Assembly (NCBI GenBank): GCA_002403295.1
Contig: DHHN01000188.1
Coordinates: 1 to 10,146 of the forward strand
Direction of reading: 5' to 3'
DNA length: 10,146 bases
DNA from: a bacterium UBP1_UBA4771
GTDB taxonomy: Bacteria; Krumholzibacteriota; Krumholzibacteriia; Krumholzibacteriales; Krumholzibacteriaceae
In this document: piece by piece, positions 1 through 6,924 of the stretch
Numbering within the stretch: the first letter of the stretch is position 1
How the letters are laid out: every line of letters starts with the position of its first letter
The notes under the pieces: model-generated
Seen by the model: the letters and a program-made list of their open reading frames with translations, nothing else
Databases searched by the model: none
Told to the model about the DNA's origin: nothing
Made by a program: the position numbers and the translations under genes

Positions 1-864
1 CACACCGCGGGTCTCGACGGCGAGCGGTTCTGGGGACACGCATGGAACGCGAGGCTCGAGCGCGGCACGGACAACTACGGCATCGCCGGGCAATTCGCCG
101 AGCTCAGCCCGGCCTTCCGCGCGGACAACGGTTTCGAGCCGTCGAACAACCGCCGCATGGGGAGCGTCGCGGCGAACGGCATCCTTCGGATGGACGGCGG
201 CACGCTGCTCGAAAACGTCAGCGGCTCCGTGGACGCGTCGCGCGTGTGGAATTTCGACGGCGTCAGGAAGGACGAATGGGTAAACGCGAGCGCCCAAGTG
301 AAATTTCGTGCCGCCCAGACCGGCGTCCACGCGAGGTACATGGGCAGCAACGAGCTCTTCGGCGGCGTGCGATTCAACGGCATCTGGCTCGCGCACGTCT
401 GCCTGAGCACGCAGCCGAGGGGATCCCTTTCGTTCGGCGGCAACGTCGACTACGGCCACCGTATCGCCCGCCGCGAGCTCGTCATGGGAAAGGAGCTCGT
501 GTGGGGATTGTGGGCGGATGTGAAGCCGATCGACCGCGTTCACGCCGAATTGGCATACAGCCGTATCAGCAGCGACGACCTGAACACGGACGCGCGGCTG
601 TTCGAACAATCGATTCTGAGGACCCGCCTGTCCCTGCAGGTCTCGCGCGAGCTGTCGGCCCGGCTCGTTCTTCAATACAACGACCGCTACGACGCGGTCG
701 ACGTCGACCCGCTCGTCGTGTACCGGATCAACCCGTTGACCCTCTTCTACGTCGGCTCGACGCACGATTACCGCGACTTCGGCTCTCCGGACGGAGGAAT
801 CGGCGGCTGGAGGCTCGCGAACCGGCAGTTCTTCATGAAGCTGCAGTATCTCTTCCGGTTGTAG
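1..864 (+). CDS. DUF5916-like outer-membrane beta-barrel protein, C-terminal part (5' truncated by window)
   Basis: The frame is open from base 1 to the TAG at 862-864, giving 287 residues without a start, so the N-terminus lies outside the window. The early segment reading GQFAELSPAFRADNGFEPSN, followed by alternating polar/hydrophobic strands, resembles the barrel half of DUF5916 proteins. These usually carry an N-terminal carbohydrate-binding-family-9-like domain followed by an outer-membrane barrel. The protein ends in the amphipathic strand MKLQYLFRL, like the closing strand of outer-membrane proteins, although the last residue is Leu rather than the usual Phe. Function is unknown; DUF5916 barrels are assumed to act in transport or binding at the outer membrane. 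It converges on the next gene with only 9 bp between stop codons. I am fairly sure of the barrel and less sure of the exact family, because the diagnostic N-terminal domain is not visible. Confidence 0.8.
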   Translation, partial: HTAGLDGERFWGHAWNARLERGTDNYGIAGQFAELSPAFRADNGFEPSNNRRMGSVAANGILRMDGGTLLENVSGSVDASRVWNFDGVRKDEWVNASAQVKFRAAQTGVHARYMGSNELFGGVRFNGIWLAHVCLSTQPRGSLSFGGNVDYGHRIARRELVMGKELVWGLWADVKPIDRVHAELAYSRISSDDLNTDARLFEQSILRTRLSLQVSRELSARLVLQYNDRYDAVDVDPLVVYRINPLTLFYVGSTHDYRDFGSPDGGIGGWRLANRQFFMKLQYLFRL

Positions 865-873
865 CGACCGGGG

Positions 874-1560
874 TCATCGCGAAATCTTGAGAACGAGGTA
901 GTCGACGCCGGCGCCGCTTCGATTTATGAGGAACGACCAGTCGAGGCGCCGCCCGCTTCGCTCGACGAATCCGCGGTACGTCGCGACCATGTCCTCCCGA
1001 GGAATGTCCATCGGGTCTTCGACCCCGTAGAACGCCGCTCTCCGTGAGAGGTATTCGGGATTCCGCAGATTGGGAAAATGCCGCAGCGTCGCGTCGTCGA
1101 TGCGGGGGATGACGATGAGCGCGAGCACGCATTCGTCGCGGGCGATCCGGAATATGCCGTCGGGAAAGAAATCGAAATGGTCGCAGTGCGCTCCGTAGAG
1201 TCCCATCGCGTTGTCCACGACGACGAGATCGAATCGCTTCGGCGTTCTCGCGATCTCCTCGTAGCTGTCGACGATCTTGATCGCGGCGCCGGAAAAGTTC
1301 CTCTCGAGCTCCGCCCGCCGGCCCCCGTCGATCTCCCATATCTCGAGGCTTTTCACCTCGCCCCCGTACGTCGTTGTGTGATCGAGGCCGTCCCTGCCGA
1401 ATATCTCGAGCGCATCGAGCTCCTCGATCCTCACGCCCCGCGTCCGAAGCTCCTCGAGCAGCCGAAGCATCGGCTTGTGCTTCTGCCCGAGGATCGTGTA
1501 GCCGCGCAGACGGGTTCTCCCGCAGATCCTGAGCAGCCGTTTGATGAAATGCGTAATCAT
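874..1560 (-). CDS. class I SAM-dependent methyltransferase-like protein
   Basis: This 228-residue protein starts at an ATG preceded by GAGG five bases upstream. Longer starts are in frame but would run into msrAB and have no supporting homology. The core looks like a Rossmann-type methyltransferase. A motif-I-like strand and loop (ALEIFGRDGLDHT, residues 50-62) is followed by strand 2 ending in an acidic residue (LEIWEID, 72-78, where the ribose of SAM would bind). A strand at about 94-98 is followed by a motif-IV-like strand (FDLVVVDNAMG, 110-120). Motif I is atypical: it has G-R-D-G rather than GxGxG. An N-terminal basic segment (about 7-19) precedes the fold. Substrate is unknown. No signal peptide or membrane segment is seen, so it is probably cytoplasmic. 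It is divergent from msrAB and convergent with the barrel gene, so it is probably monocistronic. Another nucleotide-binding Rossmann protein is possible. Confidence 0.6.
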   Translation of the reverse strand: MITHFIKRLLRICGRTRLRGYTILGQKHKPMLRLLEELRTRGVRIEELDALEIFGRDGLDHTTTYGGEVKSLEIWEIDGGRRAELERNFSGAAIKIVDSYEEIARTPKRFDLVVVDNAMGLYGAHCDHFDFFPDGIFRIARDECVLALIVIPRIDDATLRHFPNLRNPEYLSRRAAFYGVEDPMDIPREDMVATYRGFVERSGRRLDWSFLINRSGAGVDYLVLKISR

Positions 1561-1584
1561 CGTATCCTCGCGGCGCGACGACGG

Positions 1585-1619
1585 TTCAACGACGCGCCCG
1601 CTCGAGTGTATACGATAAT
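1585..1619 (+). promoter_or_regulatory. candidate promoter for msrAB in the divergent spacer
   Basis: An AT-rich block, TATACGATAAT at 1609-1619, stands out in GC-rich surroundings just upstream of msrAB. Taking TATACG (1609-1614) as -10 gives an 18-bp spacing to a weak -35 TTCAAC (1585-1590). GATAAT (1614-1619) is a better -10 but lacks a -35 at proper distance. GTATAC is palindromic, so the same block could also serve the divergent methyltransferase gene. Inferred from pattern only. Confidence 0.35.
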
Positions 1620-1651
1620 GGATGCATACACGATACCAAAGAAGGCGACGG

Positions 1652-2803
1652 ATGGGACGATATGCGGCGATCATCGCCCTGTGTTCGGGGGTCGCCGGAT
1701 TTTCGGCCTTTGCGGCGGCGGGACGCGGGAAAGGAAATTCGGATATGGCGGACAAGCAGAAAACGGGAACGTTCGCGACGTTCGCCGGCGGCTGCTTCTG
1801 GTGCACGGAGGCCGATTTCGAGAAGATGCCCGGTGTCCTCGAAGCGGTCTCGGGCTATACCGGCGGCCGGCCGGCGAACCCGACCTACAAGCAGGTTTGC
1901 TCGGGGACGACGGGACACGTCGAGGCGGTGCGCGTGCGCTACGATCCGGCGAAGGTGAGCTACGTGGAGCTCCTCGACACGTACTGGATGCACGTGGACC
2001 CGACCGACGAGGGCGGCCAGTTCGCCGACCGCGGCTCGCAGTACCGGAGCGTTATCTTCTATCACGACGAAGAGCAGAAAAGGATCGCCGAGCGGTCGAA
2101 AGCGGCACTCGAGGCCTCGGGCATATTCGATGCGCCGATCGTGACCGACATTCAACCGGCGGGCGAGTTTTTCGAGGCGGAGGATTACCATCAGGATTAC
2201 CACCGGACGTGCCCGGCGGACTACCGGCTCTACCGCGCGGGTTCGGGCCGTGAACGTTTCATAAAGGACGTGTGGAAGGACGGAAGAACGCCGCCTCGAG
2301 CCCCGGACGGGCTCGACACGTCTCGTTCCGGGCCCTCGGCCGGCGGCGCCGGCGCTTCGGGGTATTCGAAACCCGACCGGGAGACGATCCGAAGATCGCT
2401 CAGCGCCGAGCAGTACCGGGTGACTCAGCGGTGCGGCACCGAGCCGCCGTTCATGAACGAATTCTGGAACAACCATCGGGAGGGGATCTACGTCGACGTC
2501 GTATCGGGGGAGCCGCTCTTCGGCTCGCTCGACAAATTCGACAGCGGCACGGGTTGGCCGAGCTTCACGAAGCCGATCGATCCGGCGAACGTCGTCGAGC
2601 GCGCGGACCGAAGCCACGGCATGGCGCGCACCGAAGCGAGGAGCGCGGCCGGCGATTCGCACCTCGGCCACGTGTTTCCGGACGGGCCGAAGCCGACGGG
2701 CCTGCGGTACTGCATCAACTCGGCCTCGCTGCGGTTCATCCCGAAGGAAGATCTCGAGAGAGAGGGCTACGGGGAATATCTGAAGCTCTTCGAGAAACGC
2801 TAG
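1652..2803 (+). CDS. msrAB: bifunctional peptide-methionine sulfoxide reductase MsrA/MsrB, exported
   Basis: MsrA and MsrB reduce the S and R epimers of methionine sulfoxide in oxidised proteins. The MsrA domain (about 40-208) has the GCFWC motif (47-51, catalytic Cys48) and the EDYHQDYH segment (177-184). Cys187 is a possible recycling residue. After a Gly/Ser/Pro-rich linker (about 211-238), the MsrB domain (about 241-375) shows GTGWPSF (299-305), HLGHVFPDGP (337-346) and RYCINSASLRF (352-362, catalytic Cys354). Cys261 in RCGTEPPF is the only other MsrB cysteine, so the zinc CxxC pairs of many MsrBs are absent and Cys261 is the likely resolving residue. The chosen start has AAGG six bases upstream and gives a signal peptide (hydrophobic about 5-23) with a possible cut near AFA-AAG, implying periplasmic location. 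An ATG at 1622 has no good ribosome site. A second internal start at 1745 is noted separately. Confidence 0.96.
   Translation: MGRYAAIIALCSGVAGFSAFAAAGRGKGNSDMADKQKTGTFATFAGGCFWCTEADFEKMPGVLEAVSGYTGGRPANPTYKQVCSGTTGHVEAVRVRYDPAKVSYVELLDTYWMHVDPTDEGGQFADRGSQYRSVIFYHDEEQKRIAERSKAALEASGIFDAPIVTDIQPAGEFFEAEDYHQDYHRTCPADYRLYRAGSGRERFIKDVWKDGRTPPRAPDGLDTSRSGPSAGGAGASGYSKPDRETIRRSLSAEQYRVTQRCGTEPPFMNEFWNNHREGIYVDVVSGEPLFGSLDKFDSGTGWPSFTKPIDPANVVERADRSHGMARTEARSAAGDSHLGHVFPDGPKPTGLRYCINSASLRFIPKEDLEREGYGEYLKLFEKR
1731..1747 (+). promoter_or_regulatory. possible internal ribosome site and start codon within msrAB
   Basis: AAGGA at 1731-1735 lies nine bases ahead of an in-frame ATG at 1745-1747 (Met32 of the long form). 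Initiation here would remove the whole signal peptide and give an intact cytoplasmic MsrA-MsrB protein beginning MADKQKTGTF, just before the MsrA domain. Seen in the sequence; use of this start is inference. Confidence 0.35.
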
Positions 2804-2809
2804 CGCCCG

Positions 2810-2843
2810 CGCCGCGCGGCCCACGATCGCCCCGCGCGCGGCG
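2810..2843. terminator. GC-rich inverted repeat between convergent msrAB and DUF1614 genes
   Basis: CGCCGCGCG (2810-2818) is exactly complementary to CGCGCGGCG (2835-2843), with a 16-base loop. It sits in the 46-bp gap between the two stop codons, where a bidirectional terminator would be expected. There is no T-run on either side, so it is not a canonical intrinsic terminator. Confidence 0.35.
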
Positions 2844-2849
2844 TCGCGG

Positions 2850-3536
2850 CTACGCAAGGAGCGTCGCGACGAGCCCGGAGACCACGATACCGTCGAAGGT
2901 GCCGGCCCCCCCGATGCTCGCCATCCCCGTGCCGATCCTTCCGATATTTCGAAGGTGCAGGAGATCGGCTCCGATGAGCGTGCCGAGGACTCCCGCCGTG
3001 AAGGCGACCGGCGGCGCGAAGTCGCGAACGAAGATGAACGCGCAAGCGGCCGAGACGATCGCCGGTATGAGCGCGGGGAGCGCGATGCCGACGTTCGGCA
3101 CGGGGCGGGCGAGCCGGTAGCAGAACGCCGTGTTGACTCCCACGGCGGCGAGCGTGAACCAGAACGCCGACTGCCCGTGCGCGGCGATACGGAACAGCTC
3201 GTACACGACGATGAGGCAGGGGATGACGCATCCGCCGACGTTCACCGCGACGATCGTATACGGGCGCTCGCGAAAGAGGCCGGGGAAGAAGCGCGCGAAG
3301 CCGTAGAGCCCCGGCGGCGCCTGGTCGATCGAAAGCACCCGCGGGATCTTCTTCACGGGGATGTTGACGAGCCCGCCGGCGAAGATCGCGAGCACGACGA
3401 GGAACGAGAGGACGGGGCTGAGCCCCAGCTTGCCGAGCGCCGCCGCCATCACGTTGGCGAGAAGGAAGGGAGAGAGGACGAGGAGGGCGGCGAGAATGAC
3501 GAGCGGCAGGCAGCCGAACGGAATCCACGGTATCAT
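2850..3536 (-). CDS. DUF1614 family integral membrane protein
   Basis: This is a 228-residue, very hydrophobic protein with about six or seven membrane segments (roughly 9-33, 41-58, 93-114, 124-141, 150-170, 177-192 and a C-terminal hydrophobic stretch). The second half carries the signature of DUF1614 proteins: GIALPALIPAI (150-160), APPVAFTAGVLGTLIGADLL (174-193) and ASIGGAGTFDGI (206-217). Asp190 and Asp215 fall in the two conserved loops and are candidates for functional residues. The family occurs in diverse bacteria and archaea and has no established function. The ATG is preceded by GGAG eight bases upstream. It lies 114 bp downstream of dcp on the same strand. The spacer has strong dyads, so cotranscription with dcp is possible but uncertain. 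The family call is firm from the C-terminal motifs; the role is unknown. Confidence 0.88.
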   Translation of the reverse strand: MIPWIPFGCLPLVILAALLVLSPFLLANVMAAALGKLGLSPVLSFLVVLAIFAGGLVNIPVKKIPRVLSIDQAPPGLYGFARFFPGLFRERPYTIVAVNVGGCVIPCLIVVYELFRIAAHGQSAFWFTLAAVGVNTAFCYRLARPVPNVGIALPALIPAIVSAACAFIFVRDFAPPVAFTAGVLGTLIGADLLHLRNIGRIGTGMASIGGAGTFDGIVVSGLVATLLA

Positions 3537-3588
3537 CTCATTCGCTCCGGATTCGGCCCGGGGGCCGGCACGGGTACAGCGCGACGAT

Positions 3589-3615
3589 CGGGGCGCCCCG
3601 AGGACGGGCGCCCCG
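3589..3615. repeat. 10-bp GC stem inverted repeat in the dcp-DUF1614 spacer
   Basis: CGGGGCGCCC (3589-3598) pairs perfectly with GGGCGCCCCG (3606-3615) around a 7-base loop. It would form a very stable hairpin in the transcript leaving dcp. It lacks a following T-run on the minus strand, so attenuation, RNA stabilisation or partial termination are all possible. Confidence 0.55.
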
Positions 3616-3627
3616 CGTCGAATTCGA

Positions 3628-3643
3628 GCCGCGGCGCCGCGGC
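3628..3643. repeat. 16-bp perfect palindrome just after the dcp stop codon
   Basis: GCCGCGGCGCCGCGGC is its own reverse complement and lies eight bases past the dcp stop on the minus strand. Together with the hairpin at 3589-3615 it makes a double dyad in the 114-bp spacer. A protein-binding site or RNA structure is possible; chance is not excluded in DNA this GC-rich. Confidence 0.45.
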
Positions 3644-3650
3644 GAAAACG

Positions 3651-5750
3651 CTACTTGAGACCCCGGCGCTCGAGGAGCGGCTCGATGACGGGCTCTCGGC
3701 CGCGGAACCGCTTGTAGAGCTCCATCGGGTCGTCGGCCCCGCCCATCGCGAGGATGTTCCGGCGAAACGATTCCGCCGTGGCGCGATCGAAGAGGCTCGT
3801 TTCCTTGAAAGCCTCGAAGGCGTCCGCGTCGAGCACCTCGGCCCAGATGTAGCTGTAGTAGCCGGCCGCGTAGCCGCCGCCTCCGCCGAAGACATGGGAG
3901 AAATAGGGGCTTCGGTACCGCGTCACGATCTCGGGAATGAGACCGATCCGTCCAACGGAGGCGGCCTCGAACGCGGCCGCGTCCGGTTCCACCGGCTCGC
4001 CGAGCGTGTGCCAGTCCATGTCGAGGTAGCACGCGGCGATGTACTCGACCGTCGCGAACCCCTGATTGAAGACTCCGGATTTCCTGATCTTCTCGACGAG
4101 CGCCGGCGGGATCGTCTCGTCCGTCACGTAGTGCCGGGCGTATGACCGCAGCACCTCGGGCTCGAGCGCCCAGTTCTCCATGATCTGCGAGGGGAGCTCG
4201 ACGAAGTCCGTCGCGACCGCCGTTCCGGAGAGGGTCGGATACACGCATTCGGTGAGGAGCCCGTGCAGCGCGTGCCCGAACTCGTGGAACAGCGTCGTCA
4301 CCTCGTCGAAGTTGAGGAGCGAGGGCGCGTCGCCGGTCGGCCGCGTGAAGTTGCCGCAGTTCGTGATGATCGGCGTCACCTTGAGTCCCCCGATATTCGA
4401 CCCCCCGCGAAACTCGCCGCACCAGGCGCCGCCCCTCTTGTTGTCCCGGGGGAAGTAATCGGTATAGAGGATGCCGATGTGGCTTCCGTCCGCTTCCTTG
4501 ACCTCGAAGACGCGGACCTCGTCGTTGTACGTCGGCAGGTCAGTTCTTTCCGTGAACGTGACGCCCCAGAGCTTCGTCGCGACGCCGAAGGCGCCTGCGA
4601 CGACGTTCTCGAGCCGGAAGTACGGCCGGAGCGTCTCGTCGTCGAGCTCGTACTCGGCCTTGCGGAGCTTTTCGGCGTAGTACCACCAGTCCCACGGCTC
4701 GAGCGTGCATGTGCCGCCTTCGGCGTCGATGAGGGCCTGGAGCGCCCTCGCCTCGTTTCGCCCGCGCGCGAGGGCGGGTGTCCAGAGCTCGTCGAGGAAG
4801 TCGTATACGCGCTTCGGCTCCTTCGCCATGCTCTCCTCGAGCACGAAGTGCGCGTGCGTCTCGTAGCCGAGGAGCTTCGCGCGCTCGACGCGCAGCGCCG
4901 CAATCCGCGAGAGGACGGCGTTGTTGTCGAGGGCGCCGCCGTTGTCCCCGCGCTTGATGTAGCCCTTGAAGATCCTCTCGCGCAGCTCTCGGCGGGGAGA
5001 ATACTGGAGGAACGGCAGGAGACTCGGCTTGTGGAGCGTGAAGAGCCATTTTCCTTCATGGCCGCGGCGCGCCGCCGCCTCGGCAGCCGCGTCGACGACC
5101 GCGGCGGGGAGCCCGGCGAGATCGCTCTTCGAGTCGATCACGAGCTCGAACGCGTTCGTTTCCTTGAGGACGTTCTCCGCGAACCGCAGGCCGAGCACGG
5201 AGAGCTCCCCGTTGATCCCGGCGAGACGCGCCTTCTCCGCGGCGCCGAGCAGGGCGCCGCCGCGCACGAAATCCCGGTAGTACCGGTCGAGCAGGCGCCG
5301 CTGTTCGGACGTGAGGGGAAGTGTCTCCCGGGCGTCATGGAGCGTTTTCAGCCTGGCGAAAAGCTTCTCGTCGAAAAGGATCGCGTCGTAATGGGCGGAT
5401 TGTTCCGGCGCGAGCTCCCGCGCGATCGCCTGTATCTCGTCGCTCGTATTGGCGGAGTTCATCGCGCGGAAGACGTTGCCGACGCGCGCGAGGAGTTCGC
5501 CGCTTCGTTCGAGCGCCTCGATCGTGTTCGCGAAGGTCGGCGCCGAGGGATCGGCGGCGATCGCCGCGATCGCGTCCCGTTGACGGCGCATCGCCTCACG
5601 GATGGCCGGCGCGTGGTGCGCGGTTTCGATTCGATCGAAAGGCGGCGCGCCGAAGGGGGTCTTCCAGTCCTCGAGCAGGGGGTTCGCTTCCGCGAGCGCG
5701 GTCGAATTCATGACGAAGAGCGATGCGACGAGCAGCAACAGGCACTTCAT
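3651..5750 (-). CDS. dcp: peptidyl-dipeptidase Dcp, M3 family zinc metallopeptidase, exported
   Basis: This 699-residue protein has the usual length for Dcp, which releases dipeptides from the C-terminus of oligopeptides. The zinc site is complete: HEFGH at 489-493 (His489, catalytic Glu490, His493), with the third ligand Glu518 in DFVELPSQ, 29 residues after the first His as in thimet-oligopeptidase relatives. The C-terminal substrate-site segment GYAAGYYSYIWAEVLDAD (starting about 626) is the expected conserved Tyr-rich motif. The N-terminus MKCLLLLVASLFVMNSTALA is a signal peptide with a likely cut after ALA. This points to the periplasm or outside, unlike the cytoplasmic E. coli enzyme; Cys3 is not in a lipobox. 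The start is supported by GAGGAGG ten bases upstream and by a good promoter at 5796-5824. It probably degrades short peptides in the envelope for nutrition or turnover. No defect in the frame is seen. Confidence 0.96.
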   Translation of the reverse strand: MKCLLLLVASLFVMNSTALAEANPLLEDWKTPFGAPPFDRIETAHHAPAIREAMRRQRDAIAAIAADPSAPTFANTIEALERSGELLARVGNVFRAMNSANTSDEIQAIARELAPEQSAHYDAILFDEKLFARLKTLHDARETLPLTSEQRRLLDRYYRDFVRGGALLGAAEKARLAGINGELSVLGLRFAENVLKETNAFELVIDSKSDLAGLPAAVVDAAAEAAARRGHEGKWLFTLHKPSLLPFLQYSPRRELRERIFKGYIKRGDNGGALDNNAVLSRIAALRVERAKLLGYETHAHFVLEESMAKEPKRVYDFLDELWTPALARGRNEARALQALIDAEGGTCTLEPWDWWYYAEKLRKAEYELDDETLRPYFRLENVVAGAFGVATKLWGVTFTERTDLPTYNDEVRVFEVKEADGSHIGILYTDYFPRDNKRGGAWCGEFRGGSNIGGLKVTPIITNCGNFTRPTGDAPSLLNFDEVTTLFHEFGHALHGLLTECVYPTLSGTAVATDFVELPSQIMENWALEPEVLRSYARHYVTDETIPPALVEKIRKSGVFNQGFATVEYIAACYLDMDWHTLGEPVEPDAAAFEAASVGRIGLIPEIVTRYRSPYFSHVFGGGGGYAAGYYSYIWAEVLDADAFEAFKETSLFDRATAESFRRNILAMGGADDPMELYKRFRGREPVIEPLLERRGLK

Positions 5751-5795
5751 GATCCGCGGTCCTCCTCGGTTCGGGTGAAGGGCGAACGATCTCCC

Positions 5796-5824
5796 ATTCT
5801 ACCAGCAACCGGAGATATGTACAA
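5796..5824 (-). promoter_or_regulatory. sigma70-like promoter of dcp
   Basis: On the minus strand TTGTAC (5824-5819) and TAGAAT (5801-5796) are separated by exactly 17 bp. The -10 matches consensus at five of six positions. The predicted start near 5789 leaves a leader of about 40 bases containing the GAGGAGG ribosome site. It lies between the transposase-like gene and dcp, so dcp can be expressed alone. Confidence 0.6.
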
Positions 5825-5874
5825 CGGCGGAAGGGAAATAATTCTTGCGGGGAGCGGGCGCCGGGGAAGGACCT

Positions 5875-6744
5875 TCAGGAAGTGTCCGTTTCATGGGACG
5901 GCTCGAACGATTCGTTCGCGGTCGCCGAGGACGTCTTCGATCTCGGGGCGCGATATCCCGGGCCGGGGGGGGCGGCGGGTGCGTACGCGCAGAGCCTGTC
6001 GAGAAGCGACTCGAATAACGGCGTGCCCCGGCCGTTCCAGCGGAAGGCCATTTCCTCGAGGTACCAGGGGAGCTTTTCGGAAGAGACACCGTGGTACTTC
6101 ACGAGACGCTCCTTCGCGAACGGCCAGAATCCCTTCGCGCTGCAGTAGACGCGAAGCCGCGGAAACGAGTTCCCGCGATCGACGACGTCGAGCTTTCTCC
6201 CGCAGCAGACGAGCGCCGGGCATTCGAGGCGCCGATTCGTCATGATCAGGCAGTCGTCTCCGACGTTCATGGTGAAGGCGATCCGCTCCTCGGCGACGGC
6301 TTCGATGCGGTCCGGTCCGTCCTCGCCGGCCGCGAGATCGGACAGTCTCATCCGGTCCCGAGGCGTGCCGCAGCCGGCATGCCCCGGGCCGGAGGCGCCG
6401 GCGATGGCGCGTCGAATGGCGCCGATCGCCTTCAGGACGGTCGGATAGCTCACGCCCGTTTCGGCCGCGGCCACGGTCGCCGGCGCTTCGAGCTCGAAGA
6501 GCTTCACGAGCCAAAGCCACTCGCGCGCGCCGATTTTCGCGGCGTTGAGCCACCTGCCGGCGAAGGGGTTGAAGGTGTGGCCGCATCGCGCGCAGCGGCG
6601 GCGCTTTCCCCCCTCGACGACGTAGAGCTTTTCCCGGGAACAGGCGGGGCATCGCGGCGCGCCGGCGCTCTCGCAGCGTTCGAGCAGGTAGAGTCGGGCC
6701 GAGTGCTCGGTGCGAACGAGTCGCTCGAAATCAAGAACCGTCAT
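5875..6744 (-). CDS. IS1595-type transposase-derived protein lacking DDE residues (zinc ribbon + HTH)
   Basis: This 289-residue protein has four visible parts. A zinc ribbon carries Cys32-x2-Cys35 and Cys51-x2-Cys54. A helical/HTH region follows at about 70-115 (AATVAAAETGVSYPTVLKAI-like, as in IS1595 transposases). A middle region of about 85 residues (roughly 116-200) shows no recognisable motif. The C-terminal block KGFWPFAKERLVKYHGVSSE (204-223), then YLEEMAFRWN, matches the end of IS1595 transposases. There the family has a catalytic Glu in IE(G/S)FW, whereas this protein has AKGFW with Lys204. No DE-x-Y-x-G motif and no second Asp segment are seen. It is therefore probably not an active transposase but may bind DNA. 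The start has GAGG seven bases upstream; a TTG at 6831 would add 29 unsupported residues. No terminal repeats were found. Alternatives are a decayed transposase with an intact frame, or a domesticated regulator. Confidence 0.75.
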   Translation of the reverse strand: MTVLDFERLVRTEHSARLYLLERCESAGAPRCPACSREKLYVVEGGKRRRCARCGHTFNPFAGRWLNAAKIGAREWLWLVKLFELEAPATVAAAETGVSYPTVLKAIGAIRRAIAGASGPGHAGCGTPRDRMRLSDLAAGEDGPDRIEAVAEERIAFTMNVGDDCLIMTNRRLECPALVCCGRKLDVVDRGNSFPRLRVYCSAKGFWPFAKERLVKYHGVSSEKLPWYLEEMAFRWNGRGTPLFESLLDRLCAYAPAAPPGPGYRAPRSKTSSATANESFEPSHETDTS

Positions 6745-6892
6745 GCCGAAACCTCGCTTCTGCGCGGGCGGGGCCGCCGCGCGGAACGTGAGATCGATAC
6801 AATGAATGCCGAATCCGCTTCGATGAGTCAATCGAACTTAGGAATTAGCGCTGTAATACCAAAGGCCTATGGGGGAATGCGGGCGCGCGGCG

Positions 6893-6915
6893 GCCCGCCC
6901 GGGAGTTCCGCGGGC
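6893..6915 (-). terminator. weak hairpin downstream of the FixJ-like gene
   Basis: GCCCGC (6893-6898) and GCGGGC (6910-6915) form a 6-bp stem with an 11-base loop, starting about ten bases past the response-regulator stop. There is no T-run, so a terminator role is only a guess. The rest of the 180-bp gap (6745-6924) shows no gene. Bases around 6832-6870 are clearly more AT-rich than the surroundings and may hold the promoter of the transposase-derived gene, but no convincing -35/-10 pair was found. Confidence 0.25.
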
Positions 6916-6924
6916 GGCGGCGAT

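Noticed and set aside
42..890. 282-codon plus-strand frame at the left edge
   Set aside because: It is an Arg/Pro-rich shifted frame of the outer-membrane barrel gene, which has coherent beta-strand sequence and a barrel-type terminus.
1652..1745. Lipoprotein signal in MsrAB
   Set aside because: The early cysteine (IIALC) lacks a small residue at -1 and does not fit a lipobox; an ordinary signal peptide fits better.
1586..2857. 423-codon minus-strand frame opposite msrAB
   Set aside because: Low-complexity antisense shadow; MsrA and MsrB motifs on the plus strand settle the coding strand.
4263..6245. 660-codon open frame on the plus strand
   Set aside because: It runs antisense through dcp and the transposase-derived gene. 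Its composition is the Arg/Glu/Ala-rich shadow expected opposite GC-rich coding sequence, and the two minus-strand proteins have clear family motifs.
6745..6831. Upstream TTG start adding 29 residues to the transposase-derived protein
   Set aside because: No ribosome site or family similarity in the extension. The ATG at 6744 has GAGG seven bases upstream and begins like other IS1595 proteins.
5751..6924. Terminal inverted repeats or target-site duplication around the transposase-derived gene
   Set aside because: Both flanks were compared by eye and no convincing matching repeat was found, so no insertion-sequence boundaries are claimed.
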